A stretch of DNA of 64,000 nucleotides, from positions 1-64,000 of the forward strand of contig NZ_JAFCTX010000027.1 in the NCBI RefSeq assembly GCF_049896245.1. The letters run 5' to 3'. The position numbers were made by a program, and so were the translations under genes. Position 1 is the first letter of the stretch, and each line of letters begins with the position of its first letter. Shown piece by piece: positions 1-7,926 of this stretch. The DNA comes from Cypionkella sp049896245 (lineage in GTDB: Bacteria; Pseudomonadota; Alphaproteobacteria; Rhodobacterales; Rhodobacteraceae). The notes beneath the pieces were generated by a model. The model was given only the letters and a program-made list of their open reading frames with translations. It ran no database searches and had not been told where the DNA came from.

Positions 1-57
1 GGCGTTGTAAGAGCGCCAGTTCGTCGTGCGGTAGGTCGGAGGTGCAGGTTTGCTCAT
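1..57 (-). CDS. IS5-family transposase, N-terminal fragment (partial at window edge)
   Basis: Nineteen codons from an ATG at 57 run off the window edge without a stop. The peptide begins MSKPAPPTYRTTNW, which matches my memory of the N-terminus of IS427-type IS5 transposases (a conserved Arg-Thr-Thr-Asn-Trp stretch before the first domain). The catalytic DDE residues would lie beyond the window. In this subgroup the enzyme is often made from two overlapping frames by ribosomal slippage; this cannot be judged here. It reads away from yraN, so any transcription through the host gene comes from the rsmI side. Confidence 0.75.
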   Translation of the reverse strand, partial: MSKPAPPTYRTTNWRSYNA

Positions 58-118
58 ACCCTGCGACTAACACCTTGCAGTCACGCAGGGAATCCCTCAC
101 GATTTGTGCAACAGAGCC
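1..118 (-). mobile_element. IS5-family insertion sequence, one end (cut by the window edge)
   Basis: The minus strand has an IS terminus of the form GGCTCTGTTGCACAAATC at 118-101, followed by a short leader and the start of a transposase reading frame at 57. This end sequence and the first transposase residues resemble IS5-family elements of the IS427 type that are common in Rhodobacteraceae. The junction with host DNA is inferred at 118/119 because the yraN reading frame is sensible up to there and breaks afterwards. The other end, and therefore the target duplication, is outside the window. The subgroup call rests on recall, not a search. Confidence 0.8.
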
Positions 119-290
119 TTTGCTTGACCTCAATGAAAATCACCTCTGCGCCATCGCGCGCAATCAGATCAATCTCCCCCGCCGAGCCGCGCCAGCGCCG
201 CGCACAAACCGCCCGCCCCGAACGGTCATAAAGCTGCGCTACCTGTTCTTCGGCGGCAAATCCTGCGTGATACGACCGTGCTCCGCTCAT
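119..290 (-). pseudogene. yraN: YraN family endonuclease-like protein, cut by an IS
   Basis: The first 57 codons encode the N-terminal half of a YraN (UPF0102) protein: the GEIDLIARDG and FIEVK motifs of the PD-(D/E)XK nuclease fold are present. Right after the EVK motif the frame enters the IS5-family end and stops at 81. Normal YraN proteins are about 120 residues, so half is missing. The ATG at 290 overlaps the rsmI stop (ATGA), the usual rsmI-yraN coupling. The biological role of YraN is not settled. The remainder of the gene presumably lies beyond the IS, outside the window. Confidence 0.85.
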
Positions 291-1159
291 GCGCCTGCCC
301 TTTTCAATGCCAGTTGATACACATCCCGCCGCGCCAAGCCATAAGCCTGCGCCACCGCCGCCGCCGCATCTTTCATCGTCATATGCGTCAAAGCCAAATC
401 CAACGCCTGTTCTACCGTTGCCGCATCTGCCGCCTGTTCCGGCGCGCGATCAATCAACACGACGATTTCGCCCTTCACAACGCGCCCGTCAAACGCCACA
501 GCCAATTCGCCCAATGTCCCGCGCGAGATTTCTTCGAATCGCTTGGTCAACTCCCTGCACACAACACTTTTACGCCCTTCCCCCAACTCTCGCACCAAAT
601 CATCTAATAATGCCTTAACGCGCTTGGGCGATTCATAAAGAATCACCGTCGCCTGCACCTGTGCCAATTCGCGGATAAACGTCTGCCGCGCGCCCTTGGT
701 CGCTGGCGGAAAGCCTGCGAACAAAAACCGATCCGACGGCAGCCCCGACACCGTCAGCGCGCATAAAACCGCCGATGCCCCCGGCGCGGACAGCACGGGA
801 TAGCCTTGCGCAATCGCGGCACGCGCCAACTGGAAACCGGGGTCCGAAATCAGCGGCGTTCCTGCCTCCGAGGCATAGGCCACCGACTTGCCTTCCGCTA
901 TCGCGCGCAGCAGGCGCGGCAAGGCGGCGTCGTTGTTATGCTCGTGATAGGCCACCAGCGGGCGGTCCCCAAGGCTAACCCCATGAATTTCCATCAGATG
1001 CCGCAGCGTTCTTGTATCTTCCGCCGCCAGAACATCCGCCGAGGCCAGAATATCCAACGCCCGCAAGGTGATATCCCGCGCCGCGCCAATCGGTGTGGCC
1101 AAAAAATACAACCCTGACACAAGGCGCTGTTTTTCCGGCGCCGCTCTGCTGATCGTCAC
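287..1159 (-). CDS. rsmI: 16S rRNA (cytidine1402-2'-O)-methyltransferase RsmI
   Basis: RsmI methylates the ribose of C1402 of 16S rRNA with S-adenosylmethionine, in the ribosomal P-site. The 290-residue product has the tetrapyrrole-methylase-type fold: LYFLATPIGAARDITLRAL at the N-terminus, AEDTRTLRHL, and the SAM-site region EAGTPLISDPG. E. coli RsmI is 286 residues. I chose the GTG at 1159 because AGGGAGG lies about 8 bases upstream; the frame stays open 70 codons further, but that would run into the divergent lipoprotein gene. The stop overlaps the start of yraN. It is divergent from the LpoA-like gene with 82 bases between the two starts. Confidence 0.93.
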   Translation of the reverse strand: MTISRAAPEKQRLVSGLYFLATPIGAARDITLRALDILASADVLAAEDTRTLRHLMEIHGVSLGDRPLVAYHEHNNDAALPRLLRAIAEGKSVAYASEAGTPLISDPGFQLARAAIAQGYPVLSAPGASAVLCALTVSGLPSDRFLFAGFPPATKGARQTFIRELAQVQATVILYESPKRVKALLDDLVRELGEGRKSVVCRELTKRFEEISRGTLGELAVAFDGRVVKGEIVVLIDRAPEQAADAATVEQALDLALTHMTMKDAAAAVAQAYGLARRDVYQLALKRAGA

Positions 1160-1241
1160 CCGGATCGCCTCCCTGACAAGTTTACTTCCCGCCCCGATGC
1201 GCTTAATCTGAACATCAGTCCGCCAAGGGTGAGGGAGTTCT

Positions 1242-2417
1242 ATGTTGTCCGTTTTGATGCGGGCCCGCAAGTCGCTGGGCCAAATAGTTGTTGCCGCTGC
1301 CGCACTGGTCTTGGCCGCTTGCGTGCCAAGCTCCGGTCCAACTGCAGGGGGCGGCAACGCCTCGGGCAAGATCCAAGTCGCTTTGCTGGTGCCCGCAGGC
1401 TCCGGTCAGGCCAGCGATGAGCTGCTCGCCCGCTCGTTGCAAAACGCCGCCCGGATGGCGATTTCTGATCTCGGCGGTGCCGCCCGCGTCGATCTGCGCG
1501 TCTACAACACCGCAGGTCAGCCTGCGAGGGCCGCCGCGATGGCGACCCAAGCCGTGGCGGACGGCGCGCAGGTCATCCTTGGCCCGGTGTTCGCGCAAGA
1601 GGCCAATGCCGCAGGCGTCGCCGTGGCAGGCTCTGGCGTCAATGTGCTGGCGTTCTCGAACAACCCCGATATTGCCGGCAACAACGTTTTCGTGCTCGGC
1701 CCAACCTTTGGCAACACCGCCAACCGTTTGGCATCTTATGCGGTCCGGCAAGGCAAATCGCAGATCATGATCGTACATGATCGCAACACCGCAGGCGAAT
1801 TGGGCCGTACCGCCATCGCGCAAGCCGTGGCGCAGTCTGGCGGCTCGGTCGTCGCCACCGGCAATTATGAATTCTCGCAAAATGGCGTGGTGGCGGCCGC
1901 CCCCGGCATCGCAGCCGCCGCGAAATCCGCAGGCGCGCAGGCGGTGTTCCTGACCGCAGACACCGCTGGCGCTTTGCCTTTGGTCAGCCAGCTTTTGGCC
2001 GACAATGGCCTGTCCAGCGCCTCGGCGCAGTTCATTGGCCTGACCCGCTGGGACATTCCCGCCGCCACCCTCGGCCTGCCCGGTGTGCAAGGCGGTTGGT
2101 TTGCACTGCCCGATCCGGCGCTTTATGCGCAATATCAAGCCCGCTACCAATCCACCTTCAACGAGCCGCCGCATCCGATTTCCGGCCTTGCTTATGATGG
2201 CATCGCGGCGATTGGGGCTTTGATGAAAAAGGCAGGCTCCGGCCCCTTGTCGAAACAAGCCTTGACCCAAGGCGCGGGCTTTGTCGGCGTCAACGGCATC
2301 TTCCGTCTGCGCTCGGATGGCACCAATGAACGCGGTCTGGCCATTGCGCAAATCCAAGGTGGCCGCATCGTGGTCATTGATCCCGCCCCGCGCAGCTTTG
2401 GCGGCTTTGGGTCTTAA
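1242..2417 (+). CDS. Penicillin-binding protein activator (LpoA-like lipoprotein)
   Basis: A 391-residue lipoprotein with an N-terminal hydrophobic stretch and a lipobox (VLAAC, cysteine near residue 27), so it should be exported and lipid-anchored. The rest has the periplasmic-binding-protein type I fold typical of the LppC/LpoA family (KIQVALLVPAGSG, then ILGPVF, FSNNPD and IYD-type segments). In enterobacteria LpoA stimulates PBP1a from the outer membrane; in alphaproteobacteria that role is inferred only from the fold. An AGGGAG site lies 4 bases before the ATG. The gene is divergent from rsmI, an arrangement common in Rhodobacterales, and 20 bases upstream of glnD, possibly co-transcribed. 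Confidence 0.85.
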   Translation: MLSVLMRARKSLGQIVVAAAALVLAACVPSSGPTAGGGNASGKIQVALLVPAGSGQASDELLARSLQNAARMAISDLGGAARVDLRVYNTAGQPARAAAMATQAVADGAQVILGPVFAQEANAAGVAVAGSGVNVLAFSNNPDIAGNNVFVLGPTFGNTANRLASYAVRQGKSQIMIVHDRNTAGELGRTAIAQAVAQSGGSVVATGNYEFSQNGVVAAAPGIAAAAKSAGAQAVFLTADTAGALPLVSQLLADNGLSSASAQFIGLTRWDIPAATLGLPGVQGGWFALPDPALYAQYQARYQSTFNEPPHPISGLAYDGIAAIGALMKKAGSGPLSKQALTQGAGFVGVNGIFRLRSDGTNERGLAIAQIQGGRIVVIDPAPRSFGGFGS

Positions 2418-2437
2418 GGCATAGGGCGGAGTCCCGC

Positions 2438-5221
2438 ATGAAACGCGCCGTGGCCCCTGCGGCTGGCCTTGTTGCAGCACCCGATCTGTTGATCCCCGCC
2501 GCCGATTTGATCGACGGCGGGGCTTTGCTGGCCGCGATCCGCGCTGAACTTCCCGCAGCCGATGCCCGCGCAGGCCGCGCCGTGGCCGTGCGCCATATGA
2601 TACAGGCGAAAAACCGCGCCAATGCGGCACTTGAGGCCGCCTTCCTGCTGAACCCGCTGAAAGCCCGCGCGCTGGTTTCCGCGCAATCGCATGTCACCGA
2701 TGTGCTGGTCACCACCGCCCTCATGATCTCCCGCGATCATCTGCACCGCACCGCCAACCCCACCACCGCCGAGCGCCTGACCGTCCTCGCAGTCGGCGGC
2801 TTTGGCCGCGCCGAGATGGCGCCGCATTCCGATGTAGACCTGTTGTTCCTCACGCCATGGAAAATCACCCCGTGGGCGGAATCGGTCATCGAATCCATGC
2901 TCTACATGCTGTGGGATCTGAAGCTGAAGGTCGGCCATTCCAGCCGCACCGTCGCCGATTGCATCCGTTTGGGCCGTGAAGACATCACCATCCGCACCGC
3001 TTTGCTAGAGCACCGCTTCATCGCGGGCGACGCATCCCTCGCGGCAGAGTTAAACGAACGCCTCTGGTCCGACCTGTTCCGCAACTCCGGCCCCGAATTC
3101 ATCGAAGCCAAACTCGCCGAACGTGCCGAACGTCACAAACGCCAAGGCGGTCAGCGCTATGTGCTGGAGCCGAATGTCAAAGAGGCCAAAGGCGGTCTGC
3201 GCGATCTGCAAACGCTGTATTGGATCGGCAAATATCTGCTGCGGGTGTCCTCCTCCGCTGGCCTCGTCGCCGCAGGCCTGCTGTCGCGCGAGGAATACGA
3301 CAAGTTCGAGCGCGCCGAGAATTTTCTCTGGGCCGCCCGCTGTCATCTGCACTACATCACCCATCGCGCCGTCGATCAGTTGACCTTCGATGCCCAAGTC
3401 GATGTCGCCGCCCGCATGGGCTACCACGATGCCGCAGGCCGCCGCGCGGTTGAGCTGTTCATGCAAGACTACTTCCGCCACGCCACCCATGTCGGTGAGT
3501 TGACGCGGATCTTCCTGACCGAACTTGAAGCCCGCCATGCCAAGCCCGAATCCAGCATCCTCGGCATGTTCAGCCGCAAAAAGGTAAAACCGCCCTATAA
3601 GCTGGTGCAAAGCCGCATCGACGTGGCCGATCCCACAGCCTTCCTGTCAGACCCGCTCAACCTGCTGCGAGCCTTTGAAGAAGCCTTACGCTCGCGTCAC
3701 CTGTTGCACCCCAACATAATGCGGGTGATCGCCGCCAACCTTGATCTGATCGACGATAGCCTGCGCGACAATCCCGAAGCCCAGCGCATTTTCCTCGATC
3801 TGATGCTGAAACACGGCAACCCCGAGCGTGCGCTGCGCCGGATGAACGAACTCGGTGTATTATCCGCCTTCATCCCCGAGTTTGAAAACATCGTCGCGAT
3901 GATGCAGTTCAACGTCTACCACCACTACACGGTTGACGAACACATCATCCAAACCATCTCTGTTCTCGCCCAAATCGAGCGCGGCGAGTTGATCGAAGAC
4001 CTGCCGCTGTCGTCCTCGATCCTGAAAGCCGGGGTCAACCGCCGGGTGATCTATGTGGCATTGCTGCTGCACGATATTGGCAAAGGCCGCCCCGAAGACC
4101 ATTCGATTATTGGCGCGCAGATGGCCCGTCGGATCTGCCCGCGCTTGGGGTTGAACCAAGAAGAAACCGAAACCGTCGAATGGCTGGTGCGCTATCACCT
4201 CTTGATGTCCGACATGGCGCAAAAGCGTGACATCGGCGATCCCCGCACCCTGCGCGATTTCGCCAAAGCGGTGAAAACCCGCAAACGCCTTGACCTTTTG
4301 ACGGTGCTGACGGTCTGCGACATTCGCGGCGTTGGCCCCACCACTTGGAACAACTGGAAGGCCATGTTGCTGCGCCAACTCTACAGCCTCACCGCTGAAG
4401 CCCTGCAAGGCGGCTTGGAAACCATCAACCGCGACAAACGCGAGGATGAGGCGAAAGCCGCGCTCCGCCTCCGCCTCAGCGATTGGACCGAAGCCGAGAT
4501 CAAGCTTGAAAACGCCCGCCACTACGCGCCCTATTGGCAAGGCCTCAGCACCGACACCCAAGAGGTGTTCGCCCGCCTGCTGCGTGGCCTTGGCGACCAT
4601 GAGATTCGCATCAACCTGCACCCCGAGCCCGCCCGCGACGCCACCCGAGCCTGCTTCGCTTTGGGCGATCACCCTGGCATTTTCAGCCGCCTCGCAGGCG
4701 CACTCGCCTTGGTCGGGGCTAATGTCGTCGATGCTCGCACCTATACCTCAAAAGACGGCTACGCGACGCCGGTGTTCTGGATTCAAGATGCCGACGGACG
4801 ACCCTACGATGTCGAACGCCTGCCCCGCCTGCGCGGCATGATCGAAAAAACCCTGCGCGGCGAAGTCATCCCGCGCGAAGCCCTCGCAGGCCGCGATAAG
4901 GTGAAAAAACGCGACCGCGAGTTCCGCTTCCCGACCCATATCACATTCGACAACGAAGGCTCGGAAATCTACACCATCATCGAGGTCGACACCCGTGACC
5001 GCCCCGGCCTGCTCTATGATCTGACCCGCACCTTAGCGGCCAACAACATCTATATCGCCAGCGCGGTGATCGCGACTTACGGCGCGCAAGTGGTCGATGC
5101 GTTCTATGTCAAAGACATGTTCGGCTTGAAACTGCACACCAAAAGCAAACAAGAAACGCTGGACCGCAAACTCCGCCAAGCCATCACCGAAGGCGTCGAG
5201 CGGGCACAAAACTCCAACTAA
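2438..5221 (+). CDS. glnD: Bifunctional [protein-PII] uridylyltransferase / uridylyl-removing enzyme GlnD
   Basis: GlnD senses glutamine and uridylylates or deuridylylates PII proteins to control nitrogen assimilation. The 927-residue product has the full family order: a nucleotidyltransferase domain with GGFGRAEMAPHSDVDLLFL at residues 120-138 (GS/DxD-type motif), a PII-uridylyltransferase central region, an HD phosphohydrolase domain with LLLHDIGKG near residue 545, and two C-terminal ACT domains (about 725-800 and 840-920) for glutamine sensing. GGAG precedes the ATG by 8 bases. Length and domains are normal for alphaproteobacteria, and I see no defect. Confidence 0.97.
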   Translation: MKRAVAPAAGLVAAPDLLIPAADLIDGGALLAAIRAELPAADARAGRAVAVRHMIQAKNRANAALEAAFLLNPLKARALVSAQSHVTDVLVTTALMISRDHLHRTANPTTAERLTVLAVGGFGRAEMAPHSDVDLLFLTPWKITPWAESVIESMLYMLWDLKLKVGHSSRTVADCIRLGREDITIRTALLEHRFIAGDASLAAELNERLWSDLFRNSGPEFIEAKLAERAERHKRQGGQRYVLEPNVKEAKGGLRDLQTLYWIGKYLLRVSSSAGLVAAGLLSREEYDKFERAENFLWAARCHLHYITHRAVDQLTFDAQVDVAARMGYHDAAGRRAVELFMQDYFRHATHVGELTRIFLTELEARHAKPESSILGMFSRKKVKPPYKLVQSRIDVADPTAFLSDPLNLLRAFEEALRSRHLLHPNIMRVIAANLDLIDDSLRDNPEAQRIFLDLMLKHGNPERALRRMNELGVLSAFIPEFENIVAMMQFNVYHHYTVDEHIIQTISVLAQIERGELIEDLPLSSSILKAGVNRRVIYVALLLHDIGKGRPEDHSIIGAQMARRICPRLGLNQEETETVEWLVRYHLLMSDMAQKRDIGDPRTLRDFAKAVKTRKRLDLLTVLTVCDIRGVGPTTWNNWKAMLLRQLYSLTAEALQGGLETINRDKREDEAKAALRLRLSDWTEAEIKLENARHYAPYWQGLSTDTQEVFARLLRGLGDHEIRINLHPEPARDATRACFALGDHPGIFSRLAGALALVGANVVDARTYTSKDGYATPVFWIQDADGRPYDVERLPRLRGMIEKTLRGEVIPREALAGRDKVKKRDREFRFPTHITFDNEGSEIYTIIEVDTRDRPGLLYDLTRTLAANNIYIASAVIATYGAQVVDAFYVKDMFGLKLHTKSKQETLDRKLRQAITEGVERAQNSN

Positions 5222-5536
5222 CGCCTGACCCACTCCCCGGTCAACAAGCCGGGGCCACGACGTTTAAGATGCAACGCAAAAGACCCCGGATCAAGTCCGG
5301 GGCGGCGTGTTTTCTGCACAAGCCGAGCTTAGAGGCTAAATCAACCCCGGCCACCCTCTCTGCTCAAACATCCCTCGGCAGTTTGCCATTGGTTCGAGAA
5401 CTCAATGGCATGGGGTTTGGCACTAACCCGAGTGGGGTGTGAAACCCCCAAAACACCGCCAGCATCACGCGCGTGCAAAAGCAATACTCCAGCGGGGGGA
5501 CTGGGGGTGCGTAACCCCCAGCCTTTCCGCAAGCAC
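5222..5536. other. Gene-free stretch of hairpins between glnD and dps
   Basis: These 315 bases hold no convincing gene. Besides the glnD terminator there are two more hairpins: GGGGT-GTGAA-ACCCC at 5434-5448 and CTGGGGGT-GCGTA-ACCCCCAG at 5501-5521. The last one sits just after the dps stop on the minus strand and may end that transcript. The short frames here consist of low-complexity sequence. Confidence 0.6.
5235..5310 (+). terminator. Two hairpins after glnD, the second followed by a T run
   Basis: CCCCGG-8 nt-CCGGGG occupies 5235-5254, and CCCCGGA-TCAAG-TCCGGGG occupies 5284-5302, followed by CGGCGTGTTTTC. The second is the likely intrinsic terminator of glnD. Hairpins of the CCCCGGATCAAGTCCGGGG type are scattered widely in alphaproteobacterial genomes. 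Confidence 0.6.
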
Positions 5537-6031
5537 TTACTTGGCAGTCGCGCGCAACATCCAGGCCGCCTGTTCGTGAAACGCCGACCGCCGCGTCGCC
5601 AAGTCGGCCGTCACAGGGTCGCTGTTCTTCTCGGCCAGCTTGAACAACGCATGGAACCCAACGGCCACCGCCGCGTGGTCCTTCGCCAGATCTTCGACCA
5701 TCTCCAGCGTCGACGGCAAGGCCGCCGGATCCTTGATCACCGACAGCTTCATCACCTCGGCAAGTGAATGTGGTGCCAACTGCCCCAAAGCCCGGATCCG
5801 CTCGGCCAGATCATCGGCGGCGGGGAACATTTCCTTATACTGCGCGTCCGTCAGATGATGCACCGAGTAAAACAACGGCCCCTCGACATTCCAATGATAA
5901 GAGTGGGTCTTGAAAATCAACCGATAGGTATCCGCCACCGCCTGCGTCAATGCCACAGCCAACGCCTTGGTATCTTTTACCCCGGTCTGAACCTTCTCGG
6001 CTTTCGGCACCACTTTCATTTGCTCGGTCAT
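5537..6031 (-). CDS. dps: Dps family DNA starvation / iron-storage protein
   Basis: Dps proteins form dodecamers that oxidise Fe(II) with hydrogen peroxide, store the iron and may coat DNA. The 164-residue product has the Dps ferroxidase signature: THSYHWNVEGPLFYSVH, then the D-x4-E helix in PAADDLAERIRALG. The frame is open 16 codons upstream, but the ATG at 6031 is preferred: AGGATG lies 6 bases upstream and the length then fits the family. A sequence matching the EcfG promoter consensus lies 54-78 bases upstream. It heads a row of four stress-type genes on the minus strand. Confidence 0.92.
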   Translation of the reverse strand: MTEQMKVVPKAEKVQTGVKDTKALAVALTQAVADTYRLIFKTHSYHWNVEGPLFYSVHHLTDAQYKEMFPAADDLAERIRALGQLAPHSLAEVMKLSVIKDPAALPSTLEMVEDLAKDHAAVAVGFHALFKLAEKNSDPVTADLATRRSAFHEQAAWMLRATAK

Positions 6032-6084
6032 TTGGCATCCTATCTTGCATGGCAGCAGCACGGGTTGTGTTGCGATCACAACCT

Positions 6085-6109
6085 AACGCGTCGCCACCCC
6101 AATGGTTCC
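6085..6109 (-). promoter_or_regulatory. EcfG-type general-stress promoter in front of dps
   Basis: Read on the minus strand, GGAAC at 6109-6105 is followed after exactly 16 bases by CGTT at 6088-6085. This equals the alphaproteobacterial EcfG consensus GGAAC-N16/17-CGTT. It lies about 54 bases before the dps start codon. The match is seen directly; use by EcfG is inferred and requires that the genome has the PhyR-EcfG system. Confidence 0.65.
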
Positions 6110-6129
6110 ATACCGCAACACCAGAGGTA

Positions 6130-6151
6130 GGGTGCGCGATCTCACGCACCC
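6130..6151. repeat. GGGTGCG ... CGCACCC hairpin
   Basis: A 7-bp perfect inverted repeat with an 8-base loop (CGATCTCA) lies just after the DUF892 gene on the minus strand. A relative with GGTGC/GCACC arms occurs at 7721-7740. It may act as a transcript end or be a small REP-like element. Confidence 0.55.
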
Positions 6152-6168
6152 CGCCAGATCGGTATTGC

Positions 6169-6645
6169 CTACTTCTTCAGATTAACCGACTCTACCGCCA
6201 TGCTGGTCAGCTTGGCATTGGCCGCCTTCTCCATATCCAGAATTTGCGACAAAAGGTCGTGCGCCTCGGTATGGCCCAAAACCTTTGCCCATTCCCGCAA
6301 AGTGCCGTAACGCGCGATCTCATAATGCTCCACCGCTTGTGCCGCGCCGATCAGCATCGCATCCAATGCCGCACCGCTGGCCTCTTTGATGATGCCCTCG
6401 GTCTCTTTGATCAGACCCTCAATCGCATCACATTTGACACCTTCGGGCTTTTCGCCAATCGCGGCGAACACTTTTTTCAGCAGCACGATCTGCTGCTTGG
6501 TTTCTTCCAAATGATGCATCACCGCCTTTTTCAAATCGGCATTGCCCGCCGCAGCCGCCACTTTCGGCAGAGCCTTGGTCAGTGCGGTTTCGGCATAATA
6601 GATGTCTTGCAGGGTATGGTGAAACGCTTCAGCCAAAGTTTTCAT
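6169..6645 (-). CDS. DUF892 (YciE/YciF) ferritin-like protein
   Basis: A 158-residue all-helical protein of the DUF892 ferritin-like family, related to E. coli YciE/YciF. Visible marks are LAEAFHHTLQDIYYAETALTKALP at the N-terminus, HHLEETKQQ in the second helix, and AAQAVEHYEIARYGTLREWA in the third; these Glu and His residues match the di-iron positions of the ferritin fold. The family is linked to stress and stationary phase, but the exact function is unproven. The second in-frame ATG (6645) is chosen because GGAG lies 7 bases upstream. I saw no EcfG-type site directly before it. Confidence 0.88.
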   Translation of the reverse strand: MKTLAEAFHHTLQDIYYAETALTKALPKVAAAAGNADLKKAVMHHLEETKQQIVLLKKVFAAIGEKPEGVKCDAIEGLIKETEGIIKEASGAALDAMLIGAAQAVEHYEIARYGTLREWAKVLGHTEAHDLLSQILDMEKAANAKLTSMAVESVNLKK

Positions 6646-6752
6646 GATCATCTCCACAGGTTGGTTTGAGGGAACCGCGCCAAGCCAGCGTCAGTTTTGC
6701 AAGAGAAAACCGCCCGCAGCAGTTAAACTGCGCCCGACTTTCTGTCGTCCAG

Positions 6753-6772
6753 CGCGCCAGACCACTGGCGCG
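6753..6772. repeat. Hairpin after the DUF937 gene
   Basis: CGCGCCAG-ACCA-CTGGCGCG is a perfect 8-bp inverted repeat 12 bases past the DUF937 stop (minus strand). There is no T run, so a rho-independent terminator is only possible, not shown. Confidence 0.45.
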
Positions 6773-6784
6773 ATCGTGTAAGCG

Positions 6785-7276
6785 TCAGATATAGCCCTTG
6801 GCATCCTCGGCTGTCGGCAACCGCCCGTCCGGCGTCATGCCATGCACCGCATCCGGGATCACCCGCGCCAGCCGCTCCAGCAAGGTCTCGCGGCTCAGAC
6901 CGGTCTTCGCAGTCAACTCGGCCAAAGTGTCCTCACCCAAAGCTGCCGCCAAGTCTTGGCCCGCCACGGGTTTGTTATCGCCGGTGGACACCCAGCTGTC
7001 CGCAGCCTCGGCATGACCGTGGCCACGGAACCGGTCCACCAAGCCACCAAGCCCGCCCGAAAGCGCGCTAGCCCCCGACGATCCGGTGAAAAACGACCCA
7101 ATTTCAGACAGCACGTTTGAGATCGACTGACTGTTATGCCCATCCAACCCGGTTGAGGGCTGATCACCAGAACTGCCCGCCTTACGCAGCATATCGCTGA
7201 TCTTGTCGCGGTTCTGATAGCCAGCAACCGCCAAAAGCGCCAGCAGCGCCGTCATAGAAGGCATACCTTTAGCCAT
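6785..7276 (-). CDS. DUF937 (YidB-like) protein
   Basis: A 163-residue protein of the DUF937/YidB type: a short N-terminal hydrophobic segment (MTALLALLAVAGYQ), a glycine- and serine-rich linker around residues 30-75, and a C-terminal part ending LAAALGEDTLAELTAKTGLSRETLLERLARVIPDAVHGMTPDGRLP, which is the conserved family core. Its function is unknown. The start at 7276 is set by AAGGAGA 6 bases upstream; the frame runs 20 codons further into the neighbouring gene. It follows the GlsB-type gene by 40 bases and is probably co-transcribed with it from the EcfG-type promoter at 7640. Confidence 0.85.
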   Translation of the reverse strand: MAKGMPSMTALLALLAVAGYQNRDKISDMLRKAGSSGDQPSTGLDGHNSQSISNVLSEIGSFFTGSSGASALSGGLGGLVDRFRGHGHAEAADSWVSTGDNKPVAGQDLAAALGEDTLAELTAKTGLSRETLLERLARVIPDAVHGMTPDGRLPTAEDAKGYI

Positions 7277-7316
7277 AGTCTTTCTCCTTAATTGTTCGCC
7301 ACTGCACCTCAAACCC

Positions 7317-7568
7317 TTAGGCGCGCCGCGAGGCAAAGCTCCAAACCAGCAGCACGATCACCGCGCCAACCACAGCACCGATCAGACCGGCACCTTCATA
7401 GGGGGCATACCATCCCATCGACTGACCCAAATATGTCGCTATAAACGCGCCCACGATGCCAAGCACGGTGGTCAGAATGAACCCCGACGGCTCGTTGCTG
7501 CCCGGCGTCAAGAATTTGGCAATCACGCCAGCCACAAAACCTATCAAAACTGTCCAAATGATACCCAT
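7317..7568 (-). CDS. GlsB/YeaQ/YmgE family stress membrane protein
   Basis: An 83-residue inner-membrane protein with three predicted hydrophobic segments (IIWTVLIGFVAGVIAKFL, IVGAFIATYL, LIGAVVGAVIVLLVW) and the small-glycine pattern of the transglycosylase-associated (GlsB/YeaQ/YmgE) family. Members are induced by stress in many bacteria, and their biochemical role is not known. GGGG lies about 6 bases upstream of the ATG. A perfect EcfG-type promoter match ends 47 bases before the start. Confidence 0.9.
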   Translation of the reverse strand: MGIIWTVLIGFVAGVIAKFLTPGSNEPSGFILTTVLGIVGAFIATYLGQSMGWYAPYEGAGLIGAVVGAVIVLLVWSFASRRA

Positions 7569-7926
7569 GTCATGTCCCCATTCCGATTTCGAAAACCGTT
7601 GAACTCCGGCTTGGAAACGCGGCTAGGCCGCAAGCGTTCCATAAGGCCGCACGAATTTATCAACGCCCGCGCCTGCCCTTCATCACCGATAACGGCGCGT
7701 AGCCGCCAAAACTCGGTAAGGGTGCGTAATTTCATGCACCTAACCCAGCCCCGCCTTAAACCTTTAACAACCCCTTAACACCCCTGCCCTAACCCCTTGA
7801 AATCCCATACCCCACCCCACTGTCCATGCGTGGACACATCCGCGTGGCCACCCTCACCCCGTCAAATTTCCCAATTCACCCCACCGCCAATCCCCTGTAA
7901 GCCTTGCCCAAACCAAAGGGCCGCCC
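7569..7926. other. Divergent intergenic region between the GlsB-type gene and murJ
   Basis: These 358 bases carry the EcfG-type promoter (7616-7640), a GGTGC...GCACC hairpin (7721-7740) and the palindrome TGTCCATGCGTGGACA (7821-7836), 90 bases before murJ. A 68-codon plus-strand frame from 7572 has no recognisable content and probably is not a gene. The stretch 7780-7920 is C-rich with no clear sigma-70 promoter. Confidence 0.55.
7616..7640 (-). promoter_or_regulatory. EcfG-type general-stress promoter in front of the GlsB-type gene
   Basis: On the minus strand GGAAC (7640-7636), 16 bases, then CGTT (7619-7616) match the EcfG consensus. The spacing to the start codon (about 47 bases) is close to that at dps (about 53), which supports function. 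The match is seen; use by EcfG is inferred. Confidence 0.65.

Noticed and set aside
1215..2630. 471-codon minus-strand open frame
   Set aside because: Antisense to the LpoA-like lipoprotein, which has a ribosome site, lipobox and family fold.
7572..7778. 68-codon plus-strand frame between the GlsB-type gene and murJ
   Set aside because: Crosses the EcfG-type promoter and a hairpin; no ribosome site and no conserved-looking content.
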